From positions 186,001 through 250,000 of the forward strand of contig CAVPWP010000020.1 in assembly GCA_963709395.1 (NCBI GenBank): 64,000 bases of DNA. Direction: 5' to 3'. Of this stretch, positions 45,134 to 54,118 are shown piece by piece (position 1 is the stretch's first letter; each line of letters begins with the position of its first letter). Source of the DNA: CAVPWP01 sp963709395 (GTDB lineage Bacteria; Pseudomonadota; Alphaproteobacteria; Rhodobacterales; Rhodobacteraceae). Below the pieces are notes generated by a model. It did no database searches, was not told where the DNA came from, and saw nothing but the letters and a program-made list of their open reading frames with translations. Both the position numbers and the translations under genes were made by a program.

Positions 45134-46159
45134 ATGAGCCGAACCATCCTTGTCACCGGAGCCACCGGGTACATCGCCAAACACATCGTGCTCCAGCTTC
45201 TGGAGCAGGGCGACCATGTGCGCGGATCGGTACGGTCGGAAAAGCGGGCGCAAGAGCTGCGCGCCACCATGCAGGCCAAGCTGTCCGACCCTGCGCGGAT
45301 CGAGAACCTGTCGACGGTCCTGCTCGACCTGACCTCGGACGACGGATGGGCCGACGCGATGAACGGCGTGGACGGAGTGATCCATACCGCCTCGCCCTTT
45401 CCGCTGGTGCAGCCGAAAGATGACGACGAGCTCATTCGCCCCGCCGTCGACGGCGCACTGCGCGCCTTGCGGGCGGCAAAAGCAGCGGGGGTGCGTCGGG
45501 TGGTTCTGACCTCGTCGGCGGTCTCCGTGATCACCGGGGTGTCGCCATCGTCCGGACGCGCCTTCACCGAAGCTGACTGGTCCGACGCGACAAGCCCGTC
45601 TGCCACCGCCTATGCCAAGTCCAAGACCCTGGCTGAACGGGCCGCGTGGGATTTCGTACTCGAAAGTGACGGGGCGGTCGATCTGACCTGCATCAACCCC
45701 TCCCTTGTCGTCGGCCCGCCCCTCGACCTCGACTATGGCACCTCGATCGAAGTGGTCGAGCGCCTCCTGAAGGGCAAGGACCCGATGCTGCCCAACGTGG
45801 GCTTCGGCACGGTCGACGTGCGCGACGTGGCCGATGCGCATGTGCGGGCACTCGATGTGCCAGAAAGCATCGGCCAGCGGATCCTGATGAATGACCGCTG
45901 GATGTGGTTTCGCGACATGGCCGAAGCGGTCAAGGCAGCATTTCCCGGCCGCCGGGTCGTCACCCGCGTCGCCCCCGATTTCGTGGTTCGCCTCCTCGGG
46001 ATGTTCGACCCGTCGATCGCGACGATCCGGAACGACCTGGGAAAACGCTACGAGATCTCGAACGCGCGGGCGCGCGACCTTCTGGGCATCGAGTTCCGCG
46101 ACACGCGGGAAAGCGTGGGGAGACGGCCCAATGGCTTGGTCGACGCCGGACGCTCCTGA
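45134..46159 (+). CDS. NAD(P)-dependent epimerase/dehydratase, dihydroflavonol-reductase-like
   Basis: A 341-residue extended SDR. It has the dinucleotide motif TGATGYIA at about 7-14, the SSAVSV segment near 124-129 and the YAKSKTLAE motif (YxxxK) at about 157-165. This combination is that of dihydroflavonol-4-reductase-like and aldehyde-reductase-like enzymes. The substrate is unknown. It lies 78 bp behind pckA and may be cotranscribed. Confidence 0.9.
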   Translation: MSRTILVTGATGYIAKHIVLQLLEQGDHVRGSVRSEKRAQELRATMQAKLSDPARIENLSTVLLDLTSDDGWADAMNGVDGVIHTASPFPLVQPKDDDELIRPAVDGALRALRAAKAAGVRRVVLTSSAVSVITGVSPSSGRAFTEADWSDATSPSATAYAKSKTLAERAAWDFVLESDGAVDLTCINPSLVVGPPLDLDYGTSIEVVERLLKGKDPMLPNVGFGTVDVRDVADAHVRALDVPESIGQRILMNDRWMWFRDMAEAVKAAFPGRRVVTRVAPDFVVRLLGMFDPSIATIRNDLGKRYEISNARARDLLGIEFRDTRESVGRRPNGLVDAGRS

Positions 46160-46241
46160 CGCATCTCTGCGCGGGGTCCGTTCGGTGCAGCAAGCTTCAC
46201 GTCTCGGCACCCCCCGACGCGGCAGTCTTTTCGCAAGCTGG

Positions 46242-46967
46242 TCATGCCGACCGCGCCAGCACCTCGACCAGCCGCCTGCGCGCTTCGGGCACGGGGCGGT
46301 TGCCCATCGCGGGGGCCAGCTTCGTCATCAGGAAATGGCCGGTGGTTTCGAGGCCGGACAGGACCTCGGCCACGATATAGTCCGCCGTCCCGGTCAGCGC
46401 CGGGCTGAGCGGCAAGAGCCGGTCGGCCCAGTCCCCTGCGGCACCCCGGCTGACGGCACGGCCGGTGCGGGGCGAGACATAGACCAGGTCATCGGTCCGG
46501 CCGGTCGCCGCGCATCGGTCGAGGTCGAGGCCGAATCCCATTTCCTCGAGCAGCGCCAGCTCCCAGCGCAAATAGGCCATCGGCCAGACCTCTGTCGTGC
46601 CGATCATGTCCAGCAGAGCCAGTGTTCGGGCATAAAGGCGGGGATAGGCTGCCCGTTCCGGAAGGGCAAAGATCAGAAGGGCCGTTACCGCGTGCAGCCC
46701 TGCAAGCGACAGACGGTCGGACATCAGGTCGGCCGCCCGGCTTTTCAGCGGCTCGACCGTGAACGCCCCGATGTGTTCGTCGAGCCGCGCCCGCCATGTC
46801 ACGTCAAGCTGCGCGCCGGGCTGAAGGATCGGGGCGATCTTGCGGCTGGTCCCGCCACGCACGACACCGGCGTGACGACCATGCGCGGCGGTGAAGACCT
46901 CGACGATGGCGGCGGTCTCGCCGTGGCGGCGCACCGACAGAAGGGCGCCCTCGTCGCGCCACTCCAT
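46242..46967 (-). CDS. recO: DNA repair protein RecO
   Basis: RecO loads RecA at single-strand gaps with RecR. The start is ATG 46967 (MEWRDEGALLSVRRHGE), giving 241 residues; an ATG one codon upstream forms a four-base overlap with the DUF1491 stop. The N-terminal OB fold and the helical domain are recognisable (FALPERAAYPRLYART and YLRWELALLEEMGFGLDL). One of the expected zinc-site cysteines is present (LDRCAATG) but a full CxxC set is not. Confidence 0.92.
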   Translation of the reverse strand: MEWRDEGALLSVRRHGETAAIVEVFTAAHGRHAGVVRGGTSRKIAPILQPGAQLDVTWRARLDEHIGAFTVEPLKSRAADLMSDRLSLAGLHAVTALLIFALPERAAYPRLYARTLALLDMIGTTEVWPMAYLRWELALLEEMGFGLDLDRCAATGRTDDLVYVSPRTGRAVSRGAAGDWADRLLPLSPALTGTADYIVAEVLSGLETTGHFLMTKLAPAMGNRPVPEARRRLVEVLARSA

Positions 46968-47299
46968 CATCCCGACAACCCGGGCTCGTCCAGAAGGTGC
47001 CGGCCCGCGCGATCCTCGACCTCGATCACCCAAAGGTCGGGGTCGAACTGCCGCTGGCGGGCAATGGCGGCGTCGCACGCGGCCTCGTCCCCCTCGGCCA
47101 GCACGATCCAGGCCCGGTCCCCGGTCATCAGATCGAAGGACCGCTGGAACACCTGCGCATGGCCATCAAGAGTGTTCTGCTTCACCAGCACCGCCCCGGC
47201 GGTGGCATCGCCCTTGGCAACGACGAAGGCGGGGATGTCCGACAGCCGCAGCCGGTTCAGATAGGCCGCGACCCAGAAATCGGCCGTCAGCCGGGTCAC
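46967..47299 (-). CDS. DUF1491 protein
   Basis: A 110-residue protein starting at GTG 47299, which overlaps the era stop (GTGA). It begins MTRLTADFWVAAYLNRLRLS and has the DUF1491 features LVKQNTLDGHAQVFQRS and ARQRQFDPDLWVIEVEDRAG. DUF1491 proteins are small, often found next to recO or era in alphaproteobacteria, and have no known function. The tight coupling suggests a role in RNA or ribosome metabolism with era. Confidence 0.88.
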   Translation of the reverse strand: MTRLTADFWVAAYLNRLRLSDIPAFVVAKGDATAGAVLVKQNTLDGHAQVFQRSFDLMTGDRAWIVLAEGDEAACDAAIARQRQFDPDLWVIEVEDRAGRHLLDEPGLSG

Positions 47300-48207
47300 G
47301 ACGCCCCGTCGGAGAAATCGAGCCCCATTTCGGAATACCGTTCGGATTCCTCCAGCCAGTTCGGACGGACCTTGACCTGCAGGAACAGGTGCACCTTGCG
47401 GCCCAGAAACTCCTCGATCTCGGCGCGGGCAAGCTGGCTGATGGTCTTGATCGTCTCGCCCTTCTTGCCCAGGATGATACCCTTGTGGCCGTCGCGGGCG
47501 ACATAGATCATCTGGTCGATGCGGACCGATCCATCCTTGCGCTCCTCCCAGCTCTCGGTCTCGACGGTCAGCTGGTAGGGCAGCTCCTCGTGCAGCCGCA
47601 GCGTGAGCTTCTCGCGCGTCATCTCGGCGGCGATCATGCGCATCGGCAGATCGGCGATCTGATCCTCGGGGTAAAGCCAGGGGCCTTCGGGCATCTCGCC
47701 GGCCAGCCACTCCATAAGCGCATCGACGCCGTGCCCCTTCTCGGCCGAGATCATGAAGGTGCGCACGAAGGGGAAGCGGTCGTTCAGATCCTGCGTCAGG
47801 CCCAGAAGAACCGGCGCCTCGACGCGGTCGATCTTGTTGATGGCCAGCGCGACGGGGCGGTCGCCCACGCGCTCCTTCAAGGCATCGAGGATTGCTTCGA
47901 CTCCCGGGGTCACACCGCGGTGTGCCTCGACCAGAAGGACGACGACATCGGCATCCGCCGCCCCGCCCCAGGCCGCGGCGACCATCGCGCGGTCAAGCCG
48001 GCGGCGCGGGCGAAAGAGGCCCGGCGTATCGACAAAGACGATCTGGGCATCGCCCGAGATCGCGACGCCGCGGATCCGGGCACGGGTGGTCTGCACCTTG
48101 TGGGTGACGATCGACACCTTCGCGCCGACCAGCCGGTTCAGAAGCGTCGACTTGCCGGCGTTCGGTTCGCCGATCAGGGCGACGAAGCCCGCGCGCGTGG
48201 TTGTCAT
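47296..48207 (-). CDS. era: GTPase Era
   Basis: Era binds the 3' end of 16S rRNA and checks small-subunit maturation. The 303-residue protein has G1 GEPNAGKST at 13-21, G3 DTPG at about 58-61 and G4 NKID at about 123-126, followed by a C-terminal KH domain (KGIILGKKGETIKTI). The ATG overlaps the rnc stop by four bases. This rnc-era-recO order is classical. Confidence 0.97.
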   Translation of the reverse strand: MTTTRAGFVALIGEPNAGKSTLLNRLVGAKVSIVTHKVQTTRARIRGVAISGDAQIVFVDTPGLFRPRRRLDRAMVAAAWGGAADADVVVLLVEAHRGVTPGVEAILDALKERVGDRPVALAINKIDRVEAPVLLGLTQDLNDRFPFVRTFMISAEKGHGVDALMEWLAGEMPEGPWLYPEDQIADLPMRMIAAEMTREKLTLRLHEELPYQLTVETESWEERKDGSVRIDQMIYVARDGHKGIILGKKGETIKTISQLARAEIEEFLGRKVHLFLQVKVRPNWLEESERYSEMGLDFSDGAS

Positions 48208-48890
48208 TGCTCGGTCCTTACCTTTTCCAGAAGCGCCTTCGCGGCCATCTGTTCGGCCTGACGCTTCGATCCGGCCTTGGCGGCCTCGGCCCGGCCGTCC
48301 GACAGTCGCGCCTCGATCGTGAAGACCGGCGCATGGTCGGGACCTTCGCGCCCGCGCTCAAGATAGTCCGGCGGCGTCTGCCCCTGCGCCTGCGCCCATT
48401 CCTGAAGCGCGGACTTGGGGTCGCGCGCATCGTCTTCCACGGCGTCGATCCTCGGGTTCCAATGCGCCATCACGACGTCACGTGCAGCCTCGAACCCCGC
48501 ATCAAGGTAGACCGCAGCGATCACCGCCTCCATCGCGTCCGCAAGAAGCGCGTCCTTCCGGCGCCCGCCCGACATCATCTCGGACCGGCCAAGTTTCAGG
48601 ACCGATCCAAGGTCGACCGACCGGGCGATCTCGGCGCAGGTCTCCTTGCGCACAAGGGCGTTGAAGCGCGGGGCAAGCGTGCCTTCGGCCGCGTCCCGGT
48701 CGGCGCGCAGAAGCGCCTCGGCGATCACCAGGCCAAGCACCCTGTCGCCCAGAAACTCGAGCCGCTGGTTGTCGGGGCGCGAGGTCGTGGCGATCGAGGG
48801 ATGCGTGAGCGCGCGGATCAGGTGCTCCGGGGTCTGGAACCGGTGGCCGAGACGGCGCGCGAAGGCATCCAGATCCGCGGAAAGCTTCAC
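48204..48890 (-). CDS. rnc: Ribonuclease III
   Basis: Cuts double-stranded RNA, including rRNA precursors. The start is GTG 48890, overlapping the lepB stop by one base (TAGTG), giving 228 residues. The catalytic signature is QRLEFLGDRVLG at 42-53 (the first position is Gln42 where most enzymes have Glu), with Asp and Glu in DALLADAMEAVIAAVYLD, followed by a double-stranded RNA-binding domain near the C-terminus. Confidence 0.95.
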   Translation of the reverse strand: MKLSADLDAFARRLGHRFQTPEHLIRALTHPSIATTSRPDNQRLEFLGDRVLGLVIAEALLRADRDAAEGTLAPRFNALVRKETCAEIARSVDLGSVLKLGRSEMMSGGRRKDALLADAMEAVIAAVYLDAGFEAARDVVMAHWNPRIDAVEDDARDPKSALQEWAQAQGQTPPDYLERGREGPDHAPVFTIEARLSDGRAEAAKAGSKRQAEQMAAKALLEKVRTEQ

Positions 48891-49675
48891 TATTCGATCG
48901 CCTCGAAGAACCGGTCGCCCCGCCATGTCCAGAAGAAGAAGAGCGACCGCCCGGCAGACGAGAACATCACCCGGTCCGCCCGGCCGATCAGATTCTCGAA
49001 CGGAACGAAGCCGACACCAACCGGGGGCATCACGCGGCTGTCGGTAGAGTTGTCGCGGTTGTCGCCGACAAAGAAGTAGTGGCCTTCAGGCACGGTATAG
49101 ACGCCAGTATTGTCGAGTTGGCCGTCCCGCGCGTCCAGGATCGCGTGTTCGCGCCCGTTCGGCAGCGTCTCGATAAAGCGGTCCTTTTCGCAGCTCGCGC
49201 CGAAGCCGACGGCCATGTTCTTGCACAGCGGCAGGCTTCCTGCGGCGCCCTGGCGGTCATAGACTTCCTCGAAGACACCATCCGGGCGCTGCGGCGCGGG
49301 CTCGTCGTTGATGTAGAGCACACCGTCCACGAACTGGATGCGGTCACCAGGAAGGCCGATCACCCGCTTGATGAAGTCAGCGCCATTGACCGGGTGGCGG
49401 AACACGACGACATCGCCGCGCTCGGGCTCGGACCCGAACCACCGTCCGTCGATGAAGACGCACATCGAGAAGGGGCAGGAATGCTGCGAATAGCCGTAGG
49501 CCATCTTGTTGACGAACAGGAAATCGCCGATGAGCAGCGTGTCCTTCATCGACCCCGACGGGATCCAGAACGGCTGGAAGAACAGGGTGCGGAAGACGCC
49601 CGCGATGAGAAGCGCGTAGACGACCGTCTTGATGGTCTCGATGATCGCGCCGCCGCTTTCGGCCTTTTCCGCCAT
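48890..49675 (-). CDS. lepB: Signal peptidase I
   Basis: Removes signal peptides at the outer face of the inner membrane. The 261-residue protein has one clear membrane segment at about 14-35, the catalytic Ser42 in IPSGSMKDTLL and the catalytic Lys103 in DFIKRVIGLPGD, and the GDNRDNSTDSR box near the C-terminus. It is coupled to rnc by a one-base overlap. Confidence 0.96.
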   Translation of the reverse strand: MAEKAESGGAIIETIKTVVYALLIAGVFRTLFFQPFWIPSGSMKDTLLIGDFLFVNKMAYGYSQHSCPFSMCVFIDGRWFGSEPERGDVVVFRHPVNGADFIKRVIGLPGDRIQFVDGVLYINDEPAPQRPDGVFEEVYDRQGAAGSLPLCKNMAVGFGASCEKDRFIETLPNGREHAILDARDGQLDNTGVYTVPEGHYFFVGDNRDNSTDSRVMPPVGVGFVPFENLIGRADRVMFSSAGRSLFFFWTWRGDRFFEAIE

Positions 49676-49720
49676 GATCCGTTCTGCCTTTCGATGGTTC
49701 CGCGCTACATGGAAGGCGCG

Positions 49721-50128
49721 TCAGGGCGTGTCAAGCGGACGCGCCTCGATCACCACGAAAGCCTGCGCCCAGGGGTGATCGTCCGTCAGCGTGACATGCA
49801 CGATGGCTTCGTGCCCCGGCGGCGTCATCTGCGCCAGACGGTCGGCGGCCCAGCCGGTCAGATGCATCACGGGCTGGCCGCTACGCAGGTTGGAAACGCC
49901 CATGTCCTTCCAGGCAATGCCCATGCGCAGCCCGGTGCCCAGCGCCTTGGAACAGGCTTCCTTCGCGGCCCAGCGCTTGGCATAGGTCCCGGCGGTGTCG
50001 GCGCGCCGCTCGGCCTTGCGCTGCTCGATATCGGTGAAGACGCGGTTGCGGAAACGGTCGCCGAACCGGTCGAGCGTGCCCTGGATCCGGTCGATGTTGC
50101 ACAGGTCGGTGCCGATGCCGAGGATCAT
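49721..50128 (-). CDS. acpS: Holo-[acyl-carrier-protein] synthase
   Basis: Transfers phosphopantetheine from CoA to acyl carrier protein. The start is ATG 50128 (MILGIGTDLCNIDRI), giving 135 residues. The metal-binding Asp8 in GIGTDLCNI and the Glu in RWAAKEACSKALGTG at about 52-66 are present. It lies 45 bp upstream of lepB in the same direction; pdxJ-acpS-lepB is a known order. Confidence 0.95.
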   Translation of the reverse strand: MILGIGTDLCNIDRIQGTLDRFGDRFRNRVFTDIEQRKAERRADTAGTYAKRWAAKEACSKALGTGLRMGIAWKDMGVSNLRSGQPVMHLTGWAADRLAQMTPPGHEAIVHVTLTDDHPWAQAFVVIEARPLDTP

Positions 50129-50364
50129 GCCGATGCCCGCCCTATTGACGCTCGCCGCTCCCGGGCCACGCGCCTTCGTCCGAGAGTTCCGGGTCATCGT
50201 CACCTGCCCCGCGGGTCGACCTGAGCGGGTCATCCTGCCGCCCGGGTCTTGCATACGACAGGCCCGCGGCGCGCGCCAGAGTTACGGGTCGTCGCGCCCA
50301 CCCACCTTGAACACTCCGGGCGATTGCGGCATGACCCGCGCAGGCGTCGTGAAGGGACGAAAAG

Positions 50365-50529
50365 ATGGACTACAAGAAATCGGGCGCCGGCAAGGCCGGA
50401 AAGAAAGCGCCCCGGCACGTCGAGCACAACGCCAAGGGCACGTCCGAAAACCCCTTCGGCACGCGCGAGGCGAAACCCGATCTGCTTGCCCGCATGAAGG
50501 CCGCCGCGAAAACCAAGCCCAAGGGCTGA
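50365..50529 (+). CDS. Small basic protein, 54 residues
   Basis: ATG 50365 with AAGGGA nine bases upstream opens a 54-residue frame: very rich in Lys and Ala, with no hydrophobic segment, of the type MDYKKSGAGKAGKKAPRHVE. A middle motif GTSENPFGTREAKPDLLARM looks conserved in style. Short basic proteins like this occur in Rhodobacteraceae, but no function is known. It is the only gene of the plus strand between acpS and pdxJ and is convergent with pdxJ (16-bp gap). It is too short to be certain. Confidence 0.65.
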   Translation: MDYKKSGAGKAGKKAPRHVEHNAKGTSENPFGTREAKPDLLARMKAAAKTKPKG

Positions 50530-50545
50530 ACGGGGCCGCGCCGCT

Positions 50546-51295
50546 TTATCCCCGCGCCTCGTCCATCAGCCGTCGCATCTCGACGATGGCGGGGCCGAGG
50601 CCGCGGAAGATCGCCTCGCCGATCAGGAAATGGCCGATGTTGAGCTCCATCACCTCGGGCATCGCCGCGACAGGGGCCACGGTGTCGTAACTGAGTCCGT
50701 GCCCCGCGTGGACCTCGAGGCCAAGTGAGTGAGCGAAGGTCGCCATCTCCCTCAGGGCCGCAAGCTCGCGGTCACGTTCCTCGAAATGCCCGTCGGCATG
50801 GGCATCGCAATAGGCCCCGGTATGGAGTTCGATCACCTGCGCGCCGATCCGGTGCGCGGCCTCGATCTGGCGGGGGTCGGCGGCGATGAAGATCGACACG
50901 CGACAACCCGCCTCGCGAAGCGGCGCGATGAAATGCGCCAGGCGGTTTTCTTCGCGCGCGACCTCGAGACCGCCCTCGGTCGTGCGTTCCTCGCGCTTTT
51001 CGGGGACGATGCACACCGCGTGCGGGCGGTGGCGCAGGGCGATCTGCTGCATTTCGGCGGTCGCCGCCATCTCGAAGTTGAGCGGCAGGTCCAGCGCCGC
51101 CATCAGCCCCTCGATATCGGCGTCCGAGATATGGCGGCGATCCTCGCGCAAATGAGCGGTGATGCCGTCGGCGCCAGCATCCTCGGCCAGTTTCGCGGCG
51201 CGGATCGGATCGGGATAGGCCCCGCCCCGCGCATTCCGCACGGTGGCAACATGGTCGATGTTCACACCAAGCCGAAGCTTGCCGTTGGTCTTCAT
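50546..51295 (-). CDS. pdxJ: Pyridoxine 5'-phosphate synthase
   Basis: Forms pyridoxine 5'-phosphate from 1-deoxyxylulose 5-phosphate and 3-amino-1-hydroxyacetone 1-phosphate. The 249-residue TIM barrel has LGVNIDHVATVRNARGG at 8-24 with His15 and Arg residues of the active site, EDAGADGITAHLREDRRHI at about 38-56, and HAGHGLSYD at about 196-204. It begins four bases into the DUF2062 gene. Confidence 0.97.
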   Translation of the reverse strand: MKTNGKLRLGVNIDHVATVRNARGGAYPDPIRAAKLAEDAGADGITAHLREDRRHISDADIEGLMAALDLPLNFEMAATAEMQQIALRHRPHAVCIVPEKREERTTEGGLEVAREENRLAHFIAPLREAGCRVSIFIAADPRQIEAAHRIGAQVIELHTGAYCDAHADGHFEERDRELAALREMATFAHSLGLEVHAGHGLSYDTVAPVAAMPEVMELNIGHFLIGEAIFRGLGPAIVEMRRLMDEARG

Positions 51296-51927
51296 TCCAG
51301 TCCCTCCTCGGGCCGCTTGCGGCGCCGTTTTTCCAGCCGCACCTGTTTACGCCGGTCCCGCGCCTTCTGGTAGGTCACGATGATCGGGTACGACAGGTAG
51401 TACGCGGCCAGACCCGCGACGATACCCGGAATGATCCCGCCGACAAGATAGGGCAGGAAGATCACTTCGAAGAACTGCCCCAGCCGGTCCCAGTGGGTCG
51501 CCCCCCCGGTGAAGACGGCTGTGAAGTTGTGCCAGAACTCCTGGAACGACTGGCTGAAGGCCTGCCCGACCCGGTTGAGCGGGACCGGCGGCGTGCGCAG
51601 CAGGAAAGACCCGATCTCCATCGAGATCGCGGCGATCAATGGAAAGGTCAGCGGGTTTCCGAAGAACGTGGCCAGAAGTGCGGCAAGGATGTTGCCGCGC
51701 AGCGCCCAGGCGATTGCCGCCGCAAGCATGAAGTGGAATCCGAAGAAGGGCGTGAAGCTTGTGAACACGCCTGCCGCGATGCCCCGGCTGATCTTGTGGG
51801 CGGGATCGGGCAGGCGGCGCAGGCGTAGCATCACGTATTGCGAGGCGCGCCGCCAACCGCCGCGCGGATAAACACTGTCCGCGACGATCTGGTAGTAGCT
51901 CTTTGGTGTCCGTCGCTTGAAAACCAC
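51292..51927 (-). CDS. DUF2062 membrane protein
   Basis: A 211-residue protein with a GTG start. It has three to four hydrophobic segments and the DUF2062 features SRGIAAGVFTSFTPFFGFHF at about 48-67 and ATFFGNPLTFPLI at about 86-98. The N- and C-terminal parts are strongly basic. Function is unknown. It overlaps pdxJ by four bases; the start is not sure because the Shine-Dalgarno is poor. Confidence 0.85.
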   Translation of the reverse strand: MVFKRRTPKSYYQIVADSVYPRGGWRRASQYVMLRLRRLPDPAHKISRGIAAGVFTSFTPFFGFHFMLAAAIAWALRGNILAALLATFFGNPLTFPLIAAISMEIGSFLLRTPPVPLNRVGQAFSQSFQEFWHNFTAVFTGGATHWDRLGQFFEVIFLPYLVGGIIPGIVAGLAAYYLSYPIIVTYQKARDRRKQVRLEKRRRKRPEEGLE

Positions 51928-51965
51928 CTAACCGCTTCCCTGCCTCACCCCGAGTGCCTGCACCG

Positions 51966-54086
51966 TCATGGCCTGCGTTCAAGATCGCGGTGGCGGGCGA
52001 TAGATGCAACGTCGCTGTCGGCCTCGAGTGCCAGCATGACGGCGTGCATATGCTCGACGTCGCGCAGGTCTACATCGACAATCAGGCGATAGAAGTCCGG
52101 TTTTCTGTCCAGAAAGAGAAGATTCGAGATATTGGCCCGCTGTTCCCCGATCAGCGTGCAGATCCGGCCCAGGACACCAGCATCGTTGGCGATGGTCAGA
52201 TCGAAGCTGACGGTGTGTACCGGCGGGTGGGTGCCCGAATGCCATTGCAGATCGACCCAGCGCTTGGGCTGATCCTCGAATTCCTGCAAGGCCCTGCAAT
52301 CGATCGTGTGGATCATCACGCCCTTGCCGCGATAGGTGATGCCGACGATACGCTCGCCGGGCACGGGCTGGCAGCAATTGGCGCGCCGGAACGTCTGGCC
52401 CGGTTCAAGCCCGACGACGGCGCGGGCGGCGTCGATTTCGTCGCCCTTCTTGGCCACAAGCTCGGGGTAGAGCGTGCTCACCACCTCGCGCGCGGTCAGT
52501 TCCGCCGACCCCATGCGAGCCAGAAGCTCCTCGGCATCTTCGAGACCCAGGTGCTTGGCAGCGGTGTTGAGCGCCTTGTCGGTGGGCTTCTTGCCCACAT
52601 GTTCGAAGGCCACGCGCGCCAGTTCCCGACCGAGCTTTATGAAACGTTCGCGGTCTTCCTCGCGCAGGGACCGGCGGATCGCCGCCTTTGCGCGTCCCGT
52701 GGCCACGATGTCGATCCAGGTGGCCTGCGGGCGCTGTCCCTCGGCGGTCAGGATTTCCACCGACTGACCGTTCTTCAGCCGTGTCCACAGCGGCACGCGG
52801 ATCGTGTCGACCTTGGCGCCGACGCAGCTGTCGCCGATCCGGGTGTGGATGGCATAGGCGAAATCAAGCGGCGTCGCCCCACGCGGCAGCTTGACCACCT
52901 CGCCCTTCGGCGTGAAGCAGAAGACCTGGTCCTGATACATCTCGAGCTTGACGTGCTCGAGGAACTCGTCGTGATCCTCGGCGGAATCGAACCGTTCGCT
53001 CAAGGTCGATATCCACTTGGCCGGATCGACCGCAAAGGGGTTTTCCGAGCGGACGCCGTCACGGTAGGACCAGTGTGCGGCAACCCCCGCTTCAGCGACC
53101 TCGTGCATCTCGCGCGTGCGGATCTGCACCTCGACGCGCTTGCCGTCGCGGCCGGACACGGTGGTGTGGATCGACCGGTAGCCGTTCGACTTGGGCTGAC
53201 TGATGTAGTCCTTGAACCGGCCCGGCACCGCGCGCCACCGCTGGTGAATGGCGCCCAGCGCGGCATAGCAGGCGGCCTCATCCTCCACGATGATGCGGAA
53301 GCCATAGATGTCGGACAGGCGCGAAAAGCCCTGCTCCTTCTCCTGCATCTTGCGCCAGATCGAATAGGGCTTCTTGGCGCGCCCGATCACTTCGGCCTGA
53401 AGTCCGGCCTTCTGGAGTTCGAGTTCGATATCCGAGGTGATCTTCTGGATCACGTCGCCGGTTTCGCGCTGGAGCGTGATGAACCGGCGGATGATCGACG
53501 CGCGGGCCTCGGGGTTGAGCACCCGGAAGGCAAGGTCTTCCAGTTCCTCGCGCATCCACTGCATCCCCATGCGCCCGGCCAGCGGGGCATAGATGTCCAT
53601 GGTCTCGCGCGCTTTCTGGGCCTGCTTGTCCGGGCGCATCGACCGGATCGTGCGCATGTTGTGCAGCCGGTCGGCCAGCTTGACGAGGATCACCCGCAGA
53701 TCCTTCGACATCGCCATGAAGAGCTTGCGGAAGTTTTCCGCCTGCTTGGTCTCGGACGACGACAGTTGAAGGTTCGTCAGCTTCGTCACGCCATCGACAA
53801 GCTCGGCGATCTCGGGACTGAACTCGGTCGTGATCTCGGAATAGGTCGACCGCGTATCTTCGATCGTGTCGTGCAAAAGCGCCGTCACGATCGTGGCGTC
53901 GTCAAGCTTCATCTCGGCCAGGATCGCCGCCACGGCGACAGGATGGGTGAAATAGGGCTCGCCCGAGTGGCGGAACTGCCCTTCGTGCATGCGCTGACCA
54001 TAGGCGAATGCCTTTTCGATCAGCGCCGCATCTGTCTTGGGGTTGTAGGTGCGGACCCGTGCGATCAGGTCAGAAGCCGCGATCAT
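51966..54086 (-). CDS. rsh: Bifunctional (p)ppGpp synthetase/hydrolase (RelA/SpoT homologue)
   Basis: Makes and degrades the alarmone (p)ppGpp. The 706-residue protein has an HD hydrolase domain with His48, the HDTIEDT motif at 72-78 (intact, so hydrolase active), a synthetase domain with the GYRSIHTTV motif, then TGS (FTPKGEVVKLPRGATPLDFAYAIH), a helical region and a C-terminal ACT domain. It is the only such protein in the window and follows rpoZ, as spoT does in E. coli. Confidence 0.96.
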   Translation of the reverse strand: MIAASDLIARVRTYNPKTDAALIEKAFAYGQRMHEGQFRHSGEPYFTHPVAVAAILAEMKLDDATIVTALLHDTIEDTRSTYSEITTEFSPEIAELVDGVTKLTNLQLSSSETKQAENFRKLFMAMSKDLRVILVKLADRLHNMRTIRSMRPDKQAQKARETMDIYAPLAGRMGMQWMREELEDLAFRVLNPEARASIIRRFITLQRETGDVIQKITSDIELELQKAGLQAEVIGRAKKPYSIWRKMQEKEQGFSRLSDIYGFRIIVEDEAACYAALGAIHQRWRAVPGRFKDYISQPKSNGYRSIHTTVSGRDGKRVEVQIRTREMHEVAEAGVAAHWSYRDGVRSENPFAVDPAKWISTLSERFDSAEDHDEFLEHVKLEMYQDQVFCFTPKGEVVKLPRGATPLDFAYAIHTRIGDSCVGAKVDTIRVPLWTRLKNGQSVEILTAEGQRPQATWIDIVATGRAKAAIRRSLREEDRERFIKLGRELARVAFEHVGKKPTDKALNTAAKHLGLEDAEELLARMGSAELTAREVVSTLYPELVAKKGDEIDAARAVVGLEPGQTFRRANCCQPVPGERIVGITYRGKGVMIHTIDCRALQEFEDQPKRWVDLQWHSGTHPPVHTVSFDLTIANDAGVLGRICTLIGEQRANISNLLFLDRKPDFYRLIVDVDLRDVEHMHAVMLALEADSDVASIARHRDLERRP

Positions 54087-54118
54087 CCGCTCCGCTCATG
54101 CCGGGGACTGGCCGTCCC

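Noticed and set aside
43409..46210. A 933-residue minus-strand open frame opposite pckA and the SDR gene.
   Set aside because: Both plus-strand genes are complete, recognisable enzymes with ribosome binding sites; the antisense frame has no recognisable family and no start signals.
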